A stretch of DNA of 32,514 bases from Silicimonas sp. (lineage in GTDB: Bacteria; Pseudomonadota; Alphaproteobacteria; Rhodobacterales; Rhodobacteraceae). Positions 1 through 7,318 of the stretch are shown in pieces. A program made the translations under genes and the position numbers. Within the stretch, counting starts at the first letter, position 1. The number at the start of each line of letters is the position of its first letter. The stretch is from assembly GCA_022819605.1 (NCBI GenBank), contig JAJEGW010000078.1, positions 1 through 32,514 of the forward strand. The letters are read 5' to 3'. The notes under the pieces are model-generated. The model did not search any database. It had not been told where the DNA came from and worked only from the letters and a program-made list of their open reading frames with translations.

Positions 1-1166
1 ACTACTTCACAGGAGAGCTCGGCCTCAAGGCGTTCCAGGAACAGATTGATCGCTTCGAAGCGGCCACTGACTACGCGCTCAAGGACAGCCCCGTCGGACA
101 CGAGGACTTCAAGACCGACATTCTGGTTCGGGCATCTGGCAACAGCTTGCCGGACGTCTTCAGCTACTGGGCCGGCGCGCGCGTTCAGTTTATCGTGGAT
201 TCCAACGCGCTTCATCCGATCGATGACATGTGGGACAACGCCGGCCTGGACAGCGTCGTTGCGAAGTCCGTTGCCGACAGCGCAACGATGTACAACGGCA
301 ACCGCTATCTCGTACCGTTCAACTACCACTATTCCGGCGTATTCTATAACAAGGCCGTCTTCGCCGACGCGGGAATCGATGAATTGCCAACGGACTGGGA
401 AGGCTTCGTCGCACTATGCGAGAAGCTGAACGCCAGTGGCGTTAAGCCGATCGCGCTTGGCTCCATGAACCGCTGGCCCGCGCAGTTCTGGTTCGACTAT
501 CTCCTGCTGCGGACCGCCGGACCGGACTACCGTGCGCGCCTGATGGCAGGCGACGCGTCCTATGACGACCCAGAGGTCCACACCGCCATGGGAATGTGGA
601 AGGATCTCGTGGACGCCGGCCACTTCACCGAAAACGCCAATGCCGATTCCTGGACCGACGCATCCGACAAGGTCGCGCGTGGCGACGCAGCCATGACGCT
701 CATGGGAACCTGGATTACCGGGTACTGGAATGGCCTGGGTCTGGTGCCGGGAGAGGACTACGACTTCTTCCCCTTCCCAAGCATCTCTGAAGGCGTGGCC
801 GAGGCTTCGGTCGGACCTGTCGACGGCCTGGTCATGGCGGCCAACGCCGCAAACGTGGACGGCGCCAAGGCGTTTCTGGAATTCATGGTGTCGAACGCCG
901 ACGTACAGGCAGCTTGGAGCAAGGCGCAGGGCGCGCTTTCGGCGAATGTCAATGTCGATCCGTCGAACTACAATTCCGTGATGCTGAAGGCTTTCGAGAC
1001 GGTTGCGGCATCCGAGGTCTTCGCCTTCAACTACGATCTGGCAACGCCGCCGCCCGTCGCGGAGGTCGGCCTGTCAATGTTCTCGCGTTTCATGGACGAT
1101 CCGTCCAAAGTGGACGAAATCCTGGCACAGGCGGCCACGGACGCCTCATCGGCTTTCGAGCAGTAA
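1..1166 (+). CDS. ABC transporter family 1 substrate-binding protein (5' end outside window)
   Basis: This is the C-terminal part, about 387 residues, of a periplasmic solute-binding protein. The reading frame is open from base 3, so the signal peptide and start lie upstream of the window. Visible features typical of the MalE/UgpB class are an early segment with a conserved DVFSYW stretch, many aromatic residues that could stack on a sugar, and a late AKAFLEFM block that matches the C-terminal helical lobe of family 1 binding proteins. It is followed by two permeases and an ATPase, so it is the specificity component of a carbohydrate or polyol importer. The ligand cannot be read from sequence. 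A strong hairpin lies just after the stop codon and may stabilise this part of the mRNA. Confidence 0.92.
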   Translation, partial: YFTGELGLKAFQEQIDRFEAATDYALKDSPVGHEDFKTDILVRASGNSLPDVFSYWAGARVQFIVDSNALHPIDDMWDNAGLDSVVAKSVADSATMYNGNRYLVPFNYHYSGVFYNKAVFADAGIDELPTDWEGFVALCEKLNASGVKPIALGSMNRWPAQFWFDYLLLRTAGPDYRARLMAGDASYDDPEVHTAMGMWKDLVDAGHFTENANADSWTDASDKVARGDAAMTLMGTWITGYWNGLGLVPGEDYDFFPFPSISEGVAEASVGPVDGLVMAANAANVDGAKAFLEFMVSNADVQAAWSKAQGALSANVNVDPSNYNSVMLKAFETVAASEVFAFNYDLATPPPVAEVGLSMFSRFMDDPSKVDEILAQAATDASSAFEQ

Positions 1167-1174
1167 CCGACGAC

Positions 1175-1208
1175 GTGCGCCGGGCGGAACACATCCCGCC
1201 CGGCGTAC
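1175..1208 (+). promoter_or_regulatory. intercistronic mRNA hairpin after the binding-protein gene
   Basis: A 13-bp stem (one G-T wobble) is formed by GTGCGCCGGGCGG at 1175-1187 and CCGCCCGGCGTAC at 1196-1208, with an 8-base loop. It starts 8 bases after the stop codon and ends 15 bases before the next ATG. There is no T tract, so it is unlikely to be a simple terminator. Hairpins at this place in binding-protein-dependent operons are known to protect the upstream message from 3' decay, so that binding protein exceeds permease. That role is inferred here from position and strength. Confidence 0.7.
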
Positions 1209-1223
1209 TGACCGGAGATTTTG

Positions 1224-2105
1224 ATGGAGTCACAGAACCGTCTCTGGCGGGTCTTGTTGCTTGCGCTGCCGATCCTTGTGTTTTCGGTTCTAGTGATCTG
1301 GCCGCTTCTGAGTTCGTTCTACTACAGCTTCACGAATTGGAACGGGTTCAATCGTGACTACGAGTTTCTTGGCCTAAGGAATTTCGCCAAGATCTGGACC
1401 GACCGACTGTTCTTTGACGCCATCGTAAACACGACCATCTGGATGGCCGCGGCGCTGGTCCTGCCAACGCTGACAGGCCTCTTCCTGGCACTGCTGCTTG
1501 ATCGGCAGGTACGGGGCGCACGGATATTCAAGACCGTCTTCTACCTGCCTATCTGCCTGTCCGCCATCGTCGTGGGCCAGATCTGGATATGGATCTACCA
1601 GCCCGATTGGGGCCTGCTGAACACGTTTGTGAAACTGGCAGGAAATCCGGACTTCAACTACGCTTGGCTCGCGCGGCCGGACAGCGCCCTCTTTGCCGTG
1701 ATAGTTGCGTGGTCCTGGCAGCAGACGGGTCTCTCCATGGTCATCTACCTTGCCGGGCTCACCTCGATCCCTTCGGAAATGCTTGAAGTCTGCGAAATCG
1801 AAGGAGCCACGGTGTGGCAGCGCATCTGGCGCGTCGTGATCCCGTTGCTGACCCCGTCCACGGTCGTCGTCGTGGCACTCTCGATGATCAATTCGCTCAA
1901 GGGATTCGACATACTTTACATCATGACGGGTGGCGGACCGTTCAATTCCTCCGACACGCTTGCCATGCATATGTACAACGAGAGCTTCAAGAAATACCTG
2001 ATGGGATACGGAAGCGCGATCTCGGTGGTGCTCTTCCTGATCGCACTCACCATAATCGGCGTCTATTTCCGGCAACTGAAGAGAGTGGACGAAATCTATG
2101 GCTGA
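1224..2105 (+). CDS. ABC transporter permease, MalF/UgpA type
   Basis: An integral-membrane permease of 293 residues that forms one half of the transport channel. The first transmembrane helix starts near residue 10 (LLLALPILVFSVLVIWPLL). The cytoplasmic EAA loop that docks on the ATPase is seen as EIEGATVWQRIWRVVIPLL, followed by a MTGGGPFNSSDT block typical of the UgpA family. A TTG codon precedes ATG 1224 in frame, but the ATG is preferred because GGAGA at 1214-1218 is well placed for it. The 3' end overlaps the next gene by 8 bases, which indicates translational coupling. Family and role are well supported; substrate is unknown. Confidence 0.93.
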   Translation: MESQNRLWRVLLLALPILVFSVLVIWPLLSSFYYSFTNWNGFNRDYEFLGLRNFAKIWTDRLFFDAIVNTTIWMAAALVLPTLTGLFLALLLDRQVRGARIFKTVFYLPICLSAIVVGQIWIWIYQPDWGLLNTFVKLAGNPDFNYAWLARPDSALFAVIVAWSWQQTGLSMVIYLAGLTSIPSEMLEVCEIEGATVWQRIWRVVIPLLTPSTVVVVALSMINSLKGFDILYIMTGGGPFNSSDTLAMHMYNESFKKYLMGYGSAISVVLFLIALTIIGVYFRQLKRVDEIYG

Positions 2106-2952
2106 TGTCGCCACTTCGGTGCAGGACCGGTTCAATCCGTGGCCGGCCACAGTGTTCGTGGCGCTGTGCATCCTCGCGGCGCTGTTTCTCGCCCCAACTG
2201 CAGGAGTGCTCCTGTCATCGGTGAAGACGACCCGCGCCATAGCACTTGGAGATCTCTGGTCGGTACCGGACCGGATCTATCTCGAGAATTACGCCGAGGT
2301 GCTTTCCAACCCGGCAGTGCATAGATACTTCCTCAACACGCTCCTTGTTACGGTGCCGGCCACCTTCGCCTCCATAGCGCTGGGTGTGCTCGCAGGTCAC
2401 GTGTTCGCCAAGTTGCCCTTCCGCGGCAGCAACATTCTGTTTCTCATCGTGGTCTCGGGCATGTTCTTTCCGCCTCAGGTCATCCTGGTTCCGCTGTTCA
2501 GGCTCTTCAACGGGCTCGGACTGATCGACACGCTCTGGCCGATTATCCTGGTCCATACGGCGCTGGGAATCCCGATCTGCACGTTGCTGATGCGCAATTT
2601 CTTCGCCGCCGTGCCGAACGCGCTCCGCGAAGCGGCACTCATCGAGGGGGCCAACGAGTGGCAGGTACTGACCCGAGTTGCACTTCCCCTCAGCCTTCCT
2701 GCGCTTGCAGTCCTGGCAACACTGCAGTTCACTTGGATCTGGAATGACTTTCTCTGGCCGCTGATCTTCACCCAGTCGGACGACAAACGCACCATCATGA
2801 TCGGCATCGTCAACCTGCGGGGGCAGTACACGGTGGCCTGGGGCGTTCAGGGTGCGCTGTCCCTGGTTGCAAGCCTTCCCACGCTCGTCATCTTTCTCTT
2901 CTTCCAGCGTTACTTCATCAAGGGAATGACCATGGGAGCGATCAAGGGATAG
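2098..2952 (+). CDS. ABC transporter permease, MalG/UgpE type
   Basis: The second channel permease, 284 residues. It has an N-terminal transmembrane helix near residues 16-40, the SGMFFPPQVILVPLF segment usual in MalG-type permeases, and the EAA loop EAALIEGANEWQVLTRVALP. It ends in the short KGMTMGAIKG tail that is common in UgpE-like proteins. The ATG lies inside the last codons of the preceding permease gene (8-base overlap), so the two subunits are probably made in equal amounts. The ATPase gene follows after 3 bases. Confident on family, not on transported sugar. Confidence 0.93.
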   Translation: MADVATSVQDRFNPWPATVFVALCILAALFLAPTAGVLLSSVKTTRAIALGDLWSVPDRIYLENYAEVLSNPAVHRYFLNTLLVTVPATFASIALGVLAGHVFAKLPFRGSNILFLIVVSGMFFPPQVILVPLFRLFNGLGLIDTLWPIILVHTALGIPICTLLMRNFFAAVPNALREAALIEGANEWQVLTRVALPLSLPALAVLATLQFTWIWNDFLWPLIFTQSDDKRTIMIGIVNLRGQYTVAWGVQGALSLVASLPTLVIFLFFQRYFIKGMTMGAIKG

Positions 2953-2955
2953 GGC

Positions 2956-4029
2956 ATGGCACGGGTCGAACTGAGAAACATCCGCAAGTCCTTTGGCGCA
3001 ACCGAAGTGATCCGGGGCGTTGACCTGAGCATCGACAAAGGCGAATTCGTGGTCTTTGTCGGCCCTTCCGGATGCGGGAAGTCCACCGTCCTGAGACTGA
3101 TTTCAGGACTTGAATCCGTTTCCTCCGGGCAGATCCTGTTTGACGGCAAGGACATGACGCGAACGGCTCCGTCCAAGCGACAGCTTGCCATGGTGTTTCA
3201 GTCCTACGCGTTGTTTCCCCATCTGACCGTTGCGGAGAACATCGGCTTCGGCCTTAGTCTGGCAAGAACCCCGAAAGCGGAAATCACCCGCCGCGTCGCA
3301 GAAGTGGCCAAGACCCTCCAGCTCGACTCGCTTCTTGACCGAACGCCTCGACAACTGTCAGGCGGGCAGCGCCAGCGGGTAGCCATTGGGCGCTCCATCA
3401 TACGAAACCCAAGGGTCTTCCTCTTTGACGAGCCCCTTTCGAATCTCGACGCCGCGCTGCGCGTGAGCATGCGGCTGGAGATCGCGCGCCTGCACAGGGA
3501 ACTGGGCGACGTGACGATGATCTACGTGACACATGACCAGATCGAGGCGATGACGTTGGCTGATCGAATCGTCGTGCTAAACGGCGGGCGAATCGAGCAG
3601 GTCGGGACTCCGATGGAAATTTACGAGAACCCGGCGAACACCTTTGTAGCTGGCTTCGTTGGAGCGCCTTCGATGAACTTCATCCGCTGCAATGTCGACA
3701 TGGATGGTGTTGCACGGTTTGGCCCGGCCAGCATCAGCCCGACCCGACCGCACGAAGTCTCCGGAGACGCCTTGCTTGGCATCCGACCCGAGCATCTGGC
3801 ACTGGTCGATTCCGGCAAGGGCACGTTTGATGCTGAAGTTGAACTGGTCGAGCGGTTGGGCGCCGAAAGCCTTGTTTATCTGCGCGCGCCGTTTCTTGAA
3901 AAACCGATCACGGTACGTACCGGCGGCGCACTCAGCCTGAGCGAACGACAATCGGCCGGCGTGCAGGTCGATCTGACGAACCTTCACGTCTTCTCGCCCG
4001 CGAGCACTTCCCTCAGCCAAGAACCCTGA
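2956..4029 (+). CDS. ABC transporter ATP-binding protein, MalK/UgpC type
   Basis: The 357-residue ATPase that energises the importer at the inner face of the membrane. Motifs in order: Walker A GPSGCGKST (36-44), Q-loop Q82, ABC signature LSGGQRQR (134-141), Walker B VFLFDEP (154-160), the D-loop SNLDAAL, and H-loop histidine in IYVTHDQ. The C-terminal third is the MalK-type TOBE/OB regulatory region (LLGIRPEHLAL near 270-280). Length is normal for the family. It is the last gene of the operon. Only a weak 6-bp hairpin without T tract (4046-4064) follows it, so no clear terminator was found before the convergent pseudouridine synthase gene. Confidence 0.95.
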   Translation: MARVELRNIRKSFGATEVIRGVDLSIDKGEFVVFVGPSGCGKSTVLRLISGLESVSSGQILFDGKDMTRTAPSKRQLAMVFQSYALFPHLTVAENIGFGLSLARTPKAEITRRVAEVAKTLQLDSLLDRTPRQLSGGQRQRVAIGRSIIRNPRVFLFDEPLSNLDAALRVSMRLEIARLHRELGDVTMIYVTHDQIEAMTLADRIVVLNGGRIEQVGTPMEIYENPANTFVAGFVGAPSMNFIRCNVDMDGVARFGPASISPTRPHEVSGDALLGIRPEHLALVDSGKGTFDAEVELVERLGAESLVYLRAPFLEKPITVRTGGALSLSERQSAGVQVDLTNLHVFSPASTSLSQEP

Positions 4030-4272
4030 GCTTCCCTCAGTGCCGCGCGGTCTGCGAAACCGCGGCGAAGAATGGCATTTGTCTCGGTCTCCGGGCCAGA
4101 TGCCTGCACCAGAAGACTCGAAAGGCTCCCGCCACCGCGCAACGCACCCCATCCCGGCGACGATGTCCCGCCTTGGCCTTCACCACCTTCAAGCGAGCCA
4201 GCAACCGCCGCATGTTAAGCCGACAAGATGCGGCCATTTTTGGACCTCACGGGCTGCAGCGAGCTTGCGGCC

Positions 4273-5094
4273 TCATGTGTCGCTCGATTCATTGGTCCGC
4301 TTCGCTTGCCTGCGGCTGCCACCGGAAGCTCTGCGCTTGCGCAATGCCGGATCACTGACATTGCTGGCCCCATCAGGCCCAAGCTGGTCTCGAAGCACAC
4401 GCGGTCGAACTTCCGTCACTTCTCCTGGCTGCAACTTGCCCAACTGAAACGGGCCGTAGCCAACCCGGATCAGTCGGTTGACGGAAAACCCGATAGCCTC
4501 CATTGCCCGCCGGATCTCGCGGTTCCTGCCTTCACGAAGGGCAACAGTTGCCCAAGCATTGCCGCCCTGCTGGCGATCAAGTGTCACTCTCATGGGACGA
4601 AATCGCTCGCCGTCGACCTCAATGCCCTTCGCGAGCGGCATGAAGCTGTCCTTTCCTGGCCTTCCGTGCAGACGAACCCGATACTTGCGGACCCACCCGG
4701 TAGACGGCAGTTCAAGGCGACGCTTGATCCCTCCGTCGTTCGTCAAGAGCAGCAATCCTTCGGAATCAATGTCGAGCCGCCCGATCGACACAACACGGGG
4801 CAGCGAGTCGGGCAAACTGTCGAAGACCGTTGGCCGCCCCTTCTCGTCGCGGGTCGATGTCACCAGGCCCCTAGGCTTGTTGTAGAGCCAGACGCGCGCC
4901 GGATCTCGGCTGGCGAGCGCCTTTCCATCAACCGTGATCCTGTCGGTCTCACGAACGTTGAGCGCGGGACTTTCTATGGGCTTGCCATTCACGGTCACGC
5001 GGCCCGCCACAATCATCCGTTCGGCCTCGCGACGAGACGCGATGCCGTGGCGCGCCAGAACCTTGGCGATCCTTTCGCCAACAACCTCAGTCAT
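4273..5094 (-). CDS. rluB: 23S rRNA pseudouridine synthase, RsuA/RluB family
   Basis: A 273-residue enzyme that isomerises a uridine in rRNA to pseudouridine. An N-terminal S4 RNA-binding domain (about 6-53, RIAKVLARHGIASRREAERM) precedes the catalytic domain, whose motif GRLDIDSEGLLLLTNDG (105-121) carries the catalytic Asp108. NREIRRAMEAIGFSVNRLIRVGYG is the usual late family block; the last 40 residues are basic. Start ATG 5094 gives the normal beginning of the S4 domain, although no good Shine-Dalgarno precedes it. Two short frames, an ACP and a possible CoA-transferase remnant, lie just upstream on the same strand. RluB versus RsuA specificity is not decided by sequence alone. Confidence 0.9.
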   Translation of the reverse strand: MTEVVGERIAKVLARHGIASRREAERMIVAGRVTVNGKPIESPALNVRETDRITVDGKALASRDPARVWLYNKPRGLVTSTRDEKGRPTVFDSLPDSLPRVVSIGRLDIDSEGLLLLTNDGGIKRRLELPSTGWVRKYRVRLHGRPGKDSFMPLAKGIEVDGERFRPMRVTLDRQQGGNAWATVALREGRNREIRRAMEAIGFSVNRLIRVGYGPFQLGKLQPGEVTEVRPRVLRDQLGPDGASNVSDPALRKRRASGGSRRQAKRTNESSDT

Positions 5095-5103
5095 GGCCGC
5101 GAC

Positions 5104-5433
5104 TTATTGCAATGAGCAAACAACGGAAAGATGTCGCGGAAAACTCGCCACTGGAATTGGCGGCCATTCGCAACTCAACGCCTTTGCCACAGAATTTTGG
5201 TTGAATGCCAATGCGGGAATGCGGGCGACTCCGAAACCAATCGCTTCGGCTGCTTCATGCACGGATCGTTCCGACGTCCAAGCAGCAATCAGGCTCTCGG
5301 GCTTCGTGCCTGCCGGGTTGGCATTCCCATTGAAGCCAAATTGTGCCACGAGCGCGTCCCCGCAGCACTTCGCCACCGAACCCGGCCATCTGGTGTGGGG
5401 AGCGATGCAACGGGCATGCGCTCCCACAGTCAC
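5104..5433 (-). pseudogene. possible CaiB/BaiF CoA-transferase C-terminal remnant
   Basis: An open frame of 109 codons starts at a GTG one base after the ACP stop codon and ends 9 bases before the pseudouridine synthase ATG. The middle part (ESLIAAWTSERSVHEAAEAI, then an Ala-rich segment ending in IPALAFNQ) resembles the late region of type III (CaiB/BaiF) CoA-transferases, where a W-T-x-x-R-x-x-x-E pattern precedes a glycine-rich turn and Pro-Val. The sequence before and after it does not look like a folded protein and the catalytic Asp region of CaiB is absent. It may be a decayed fragment or a chance resemblance. No function is claimed. Confidence 0.33.
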
Positions 5434-5434
5434 G

Positions 5435-5662
5435 TCAACCGCGAGCGTTGATAAAGCTCACGAGATCCCGGAGGGTCACGAACTGCCGGCACTCTTCTGC
5501 GGCCAAGCCAAGGCCGAATTCCCCGTTCACGAGCTTAAAAAATGAAATGCAGTCCACCGACGACACGCCGGTATCACCGAGCTTGGCGTCAAAGTCGGGC
5601 TCGTGGCCAATGTCAAGGTTGTCGTCAATAATCTTCCTGATGCGGTCTTCGGTCGATGACAT
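5435..5662 (-). CDS. discrete acyl carrier protein
   Basis: A 75-residue stand-alone acyl carrier protein. The phosphopantetheine site is GVSS at residues 32-35, with Ser35 as the expected attachment serine. The usual Asp before that serine is replaced by Ser. Helix II (VDCISFFKLVNGEFGL) and helix III (CRQFVTLRDLVSFINA) follow with normal spacing. ATG 5662 is chosen over an upstream in-frame ATG (5707) because GAGGAG at 5673-5678 precedes it and the protein then has normal ACP length. It lies about 1.6 kb from the end of a PKS whose last module lacks an ACP, so it may serve that enzyme in trans. A link to fatty-acid synthesis cannot be excluded. Confidence 0.82.
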   Translation of the reverse strand: MSSTEDRIRKIIDDNLDIGHEPDFDAKLGDTGVSSVDCISFFKLVNGEFGLGLAAEECRQFVTLRDLVSFINARG

Positions 5663-6037
5663 GGGATTTGGTCTCCTCGGCTCAAGATTTGGCGAACGCG
5701 CAATCACGCCCGCATGACTATGCCCGAATCACGTTACCAGAATTCAAGGCTGGGTGCCATTGGAACAACTCGCACGCTTTGGAGTTTCCGTGGCAATGAA
5801 CAGCGCCCTTGAACACGTTCACCCGTTTGGGCGATTGCGCGACCATCGGGAGCATCCGGCGCTCCAGGCAAACGGACTTGCCGCGATAAGACCGATGCAC
5901 CATAGTTCCGCAGAACTGTCGTTGCGGGGCTTTGTCTCGTGGGTGTGTTTGGGGTCAATTCCCCAGTTTTTTTGCCTGTGTCGGTGATTCGCTGTCCGTA
6001 TATCCCGGTCAATGCCTCACCGAAGGAGAATACGCCT
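5663..6037. other. divergent intergenic region between the two ACP frames
   Basis: 375 bases separate the start codons of the two oppositely oriented ACP-like genes. No protein-like reading frame was recognised. The only clear element is a plus-strand terminator-like hairpin near 5950-5973. Promoters for both directions should lie here. On the minus strand a TTGAAT (5742-5747) and CATAGT (5717-5722) pair has a 19-base spacing, which is too long to be convincing. Confidence 0.6.
5950..5973 (+). terminator. rho-independent-terminator-like hairpin with T7 tract
   Basis: TGGGG (5950-5954) and CCCCA (5961-5965) form a 5-bp GC-rich stem with a 6-base loop (TCAATT). One base later a run of seven T follows (5967-5973). 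The polarity is plus strand. No plus-strand gene ends just upstream, so it is either a leftover of a lost gene, a guard against read-through, or an attenuator in the leader of the ACP-like/hydrolase message, whose first ATG is at 6038. The stem is short, so efficiency is uncertain. Confidence 0.55.
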
Positions 6038-6394
6038 ATGTCGTCTGCTGGGGATTGCCTCAAGAAGCTTGCCGACAAGCATATGGGCCTTGGTCTCAAC
6101 CTTGATTCCGATACCCAGCCTTCCAGTGCCGAGGTGTCCTCGGTGGATGCGCTCAGCCTCTTACAGCTGCCTGAGAAATGCGTGCAGTTCAAAACCCTGC
6201 GCCTGCTTGTCAACTGTATCAACGCGAGCAGCAGCCACACCGTCTGTCGTGGCAATGTCATGCGATGCTCCGCGACGGCGTGCAGACAGAGCCGACCGTC
6301 TCCGTCTCCTGTAAGGTACGGTGCCCGATACCGTCGATGTCCGTTCCCGTTCATTACGGAGCAACAGCCGGGGTTGCCGGTCCATTCGCCATGA
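6038..6394 (+). CDS. degenerate acyl-carrier-protein-like frame, coupled to hydrolase
   Basis: A 118-codon frame whose first 65 or so residues align with the ACP at 5435-5662: both begin MSS, share the VSSVD phosphopantetheine motif, and end the domain with a TLR-x-LV-x-x-IN block. About 11 residues between helix II and helix III (VNGEFGLGLAA in the other copy) are missing in frame, so a normal ACP fold is unlikely. The last 50 residues are Arg/Ser/Pro-rich and match nothing I know. Even so, a good ribosome site (AAGGAG, 6023-6028) precedes the ATG and the stop overlaps the hydrolase start as ATGA. It may survive as a leader that brings ribosomes to the hydrolase gene. It could also be a pseudogene. 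Confidence 0.5.
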   Translation: MSSAGDCLKKLADKHMGLGLNLDSDTQPSSAEVSSVDALSLLQLPEKCVQFKTLRLLVNCINASSSHTVCRGNVMRCSATACRQSRPSPSPVRYGARYRRCPFPFITEQQPGLPVHSP

Positions 6395-7290
6395 CAAAGG
6401 AAGTCGTGTGGGAAATATCCGAGCCGAATTCGGTGTGCGATGTACGTCTCGACGACCACGCCGTCACCACCGTGCGGCAGCACGGCAATCCATTGGGTCC
6501 CCGGCTGGTTTTGAGTCACGGCAACGGCCTGGCCATTGATCTTTATTTTCCATTTTGGTCCTTGCTTGCAGACGATTACGAGCTGATCGTCTACGACATC
6601 AGAAACCATGGCTGGAACAGCGTCGACGGGCCGAACAACCACAACATTCCCACTATGATTCACGACCATGACCTCGTTCTCGACAAAATCGAACGTGTCT
6701 ACGGAAGCAAATTGACAGTCGGGATCTTCCATTCCCTTTCCACGATCATTCCGCTTCTGTCGTTCACCAAGGCCTATTCGGCGCTGGTTCTGTTCGATCC
6801 GCCTTTATGCCGGCCAGGAGCGAGCCAGATCGAATTACATGCGGCCGCAGAACAATTGGCTGAAAAAGCCCGGGTGCGCGGACACCGTTTCAAGACGAGA
6901 GAGGAATTTACCGATTTTCTCAACTACATCCCCACCTTTGCGCGCGTTGTGCCTGGCGTCCGGGAACTGATGGCACAGACGACTCTCCGACGGTCGGCAG
7001 GCGGGGAGGGGTATGAACTTCGATGCCCACGCGAATACGAAGCGCAGCTCATGGACTATGCGAGGAGCTTCTTTCCACTCATCGATCTGGACCTGCTTTC
7101 CTGTCCAACCAAGATCGTCGGTGCCGATCCGACCCTGCCCTATTCATACTTGCCGACTTTCGACTTCAGCAGCGTCATGAATGTGGACTACGACTTCATT
7201 CCTGAGGCGACCCACTTGCTTCAGCTCGAAAGGCCGGAGGAGTGCGCTCAAGTCGTTCGTGAATTCCTTGACAGCAACGACCTGTACTAG
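6391..7290 (+). CDS. alpha/beta hydrolase, candidate chain-release enzyme of the PKS locus
   Basis: A 299-residue alpha/beta hydrolase. Oxyanion-hole segment LSHGNG is at 41-46. The nucleophile elbow is FHSLS (113-117) with Ser115, where the second Gly of the usual G-x-S-x-G is Ser. An acid candidate is Asp246 in GADP, and the catalytic His275 sits in a THLLQLERPEE block typical of the fold. There is no signal peptide, so it is probably cytoplasmic. ATG 6391 overlaps the preceding frame's stop (ATGA). The frame is open further upstream, but that part does not resemble a hydrolase. It ends 28 bases from the convergent PKS stop. Since the PKS has no thioesterase domain, hydrolysis or transfer of its product is a plausible role. 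The true substrate is unknown. Confidence 0.85.
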   Translation: MTKEVVWEISEPNSVCDVRLDDHAVTTVRQHGNPLGPRLVLSHGNGLAIDLYFPFWSLLADDYELIVYDIRNHGWNSVDGPNNHNIPTMIHDHDLVLDKIERVYGSKLTVGIFHSLSTIIPLLSFTKAYSALVLFDPPLCRPGASQIELHAAAEQLAEKARVRGHRFKTREEFTDFLNYIPTFARVVPGVRELMAQTTLRRSAGGEGYELRCPREYEAQLMDYARSFFPLIDLDLLSCPTKIVGADPTLPYSYLPTFDFSSVMNVDYDFIPEATHLLQLERPEECAQVVREFLDSNDLY

Positions 7291-7318
7291 CCAGGTGTCG
7301 AGCCCGGTCGCTCGTAGA

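Noticed and set aside
1374..2240. A 288-codon minus-strand frame opposite the first permease
   Set aside because: Rich in Arg, Asp and His with no domain; the plus strand has a clear permease with family motifs.
4046..4064. A hairpin after the ABC ATPase gene as terminator
   Set aside because: The stem is only 6 bp and no T tract follows on either strand.
4037..4237. A short minus-strand frame after the pseudouridine synthase (RRLLARLKVVKAKAG...)
   Set aside because: Basic and without recognisable relatives; no ribosome site; probably intergenic.
5734..6732. A 332-codon minus-strand open frame across the ACP-like frame and the start of the hydrolase
   Set aside because: It is antisense to the ACP-like and hydrolase genes, its translation matches no family I know, and its composition is that of a shadow frame in GC-rich DNA.
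7291..7318. Continuation of the PKS past its stop codon
   Set aside because: The minus-strand frame after the TGA has no PKS-like sequence and soon enters the hydrolase gene, so a missed frameshift at this point is not suggested.
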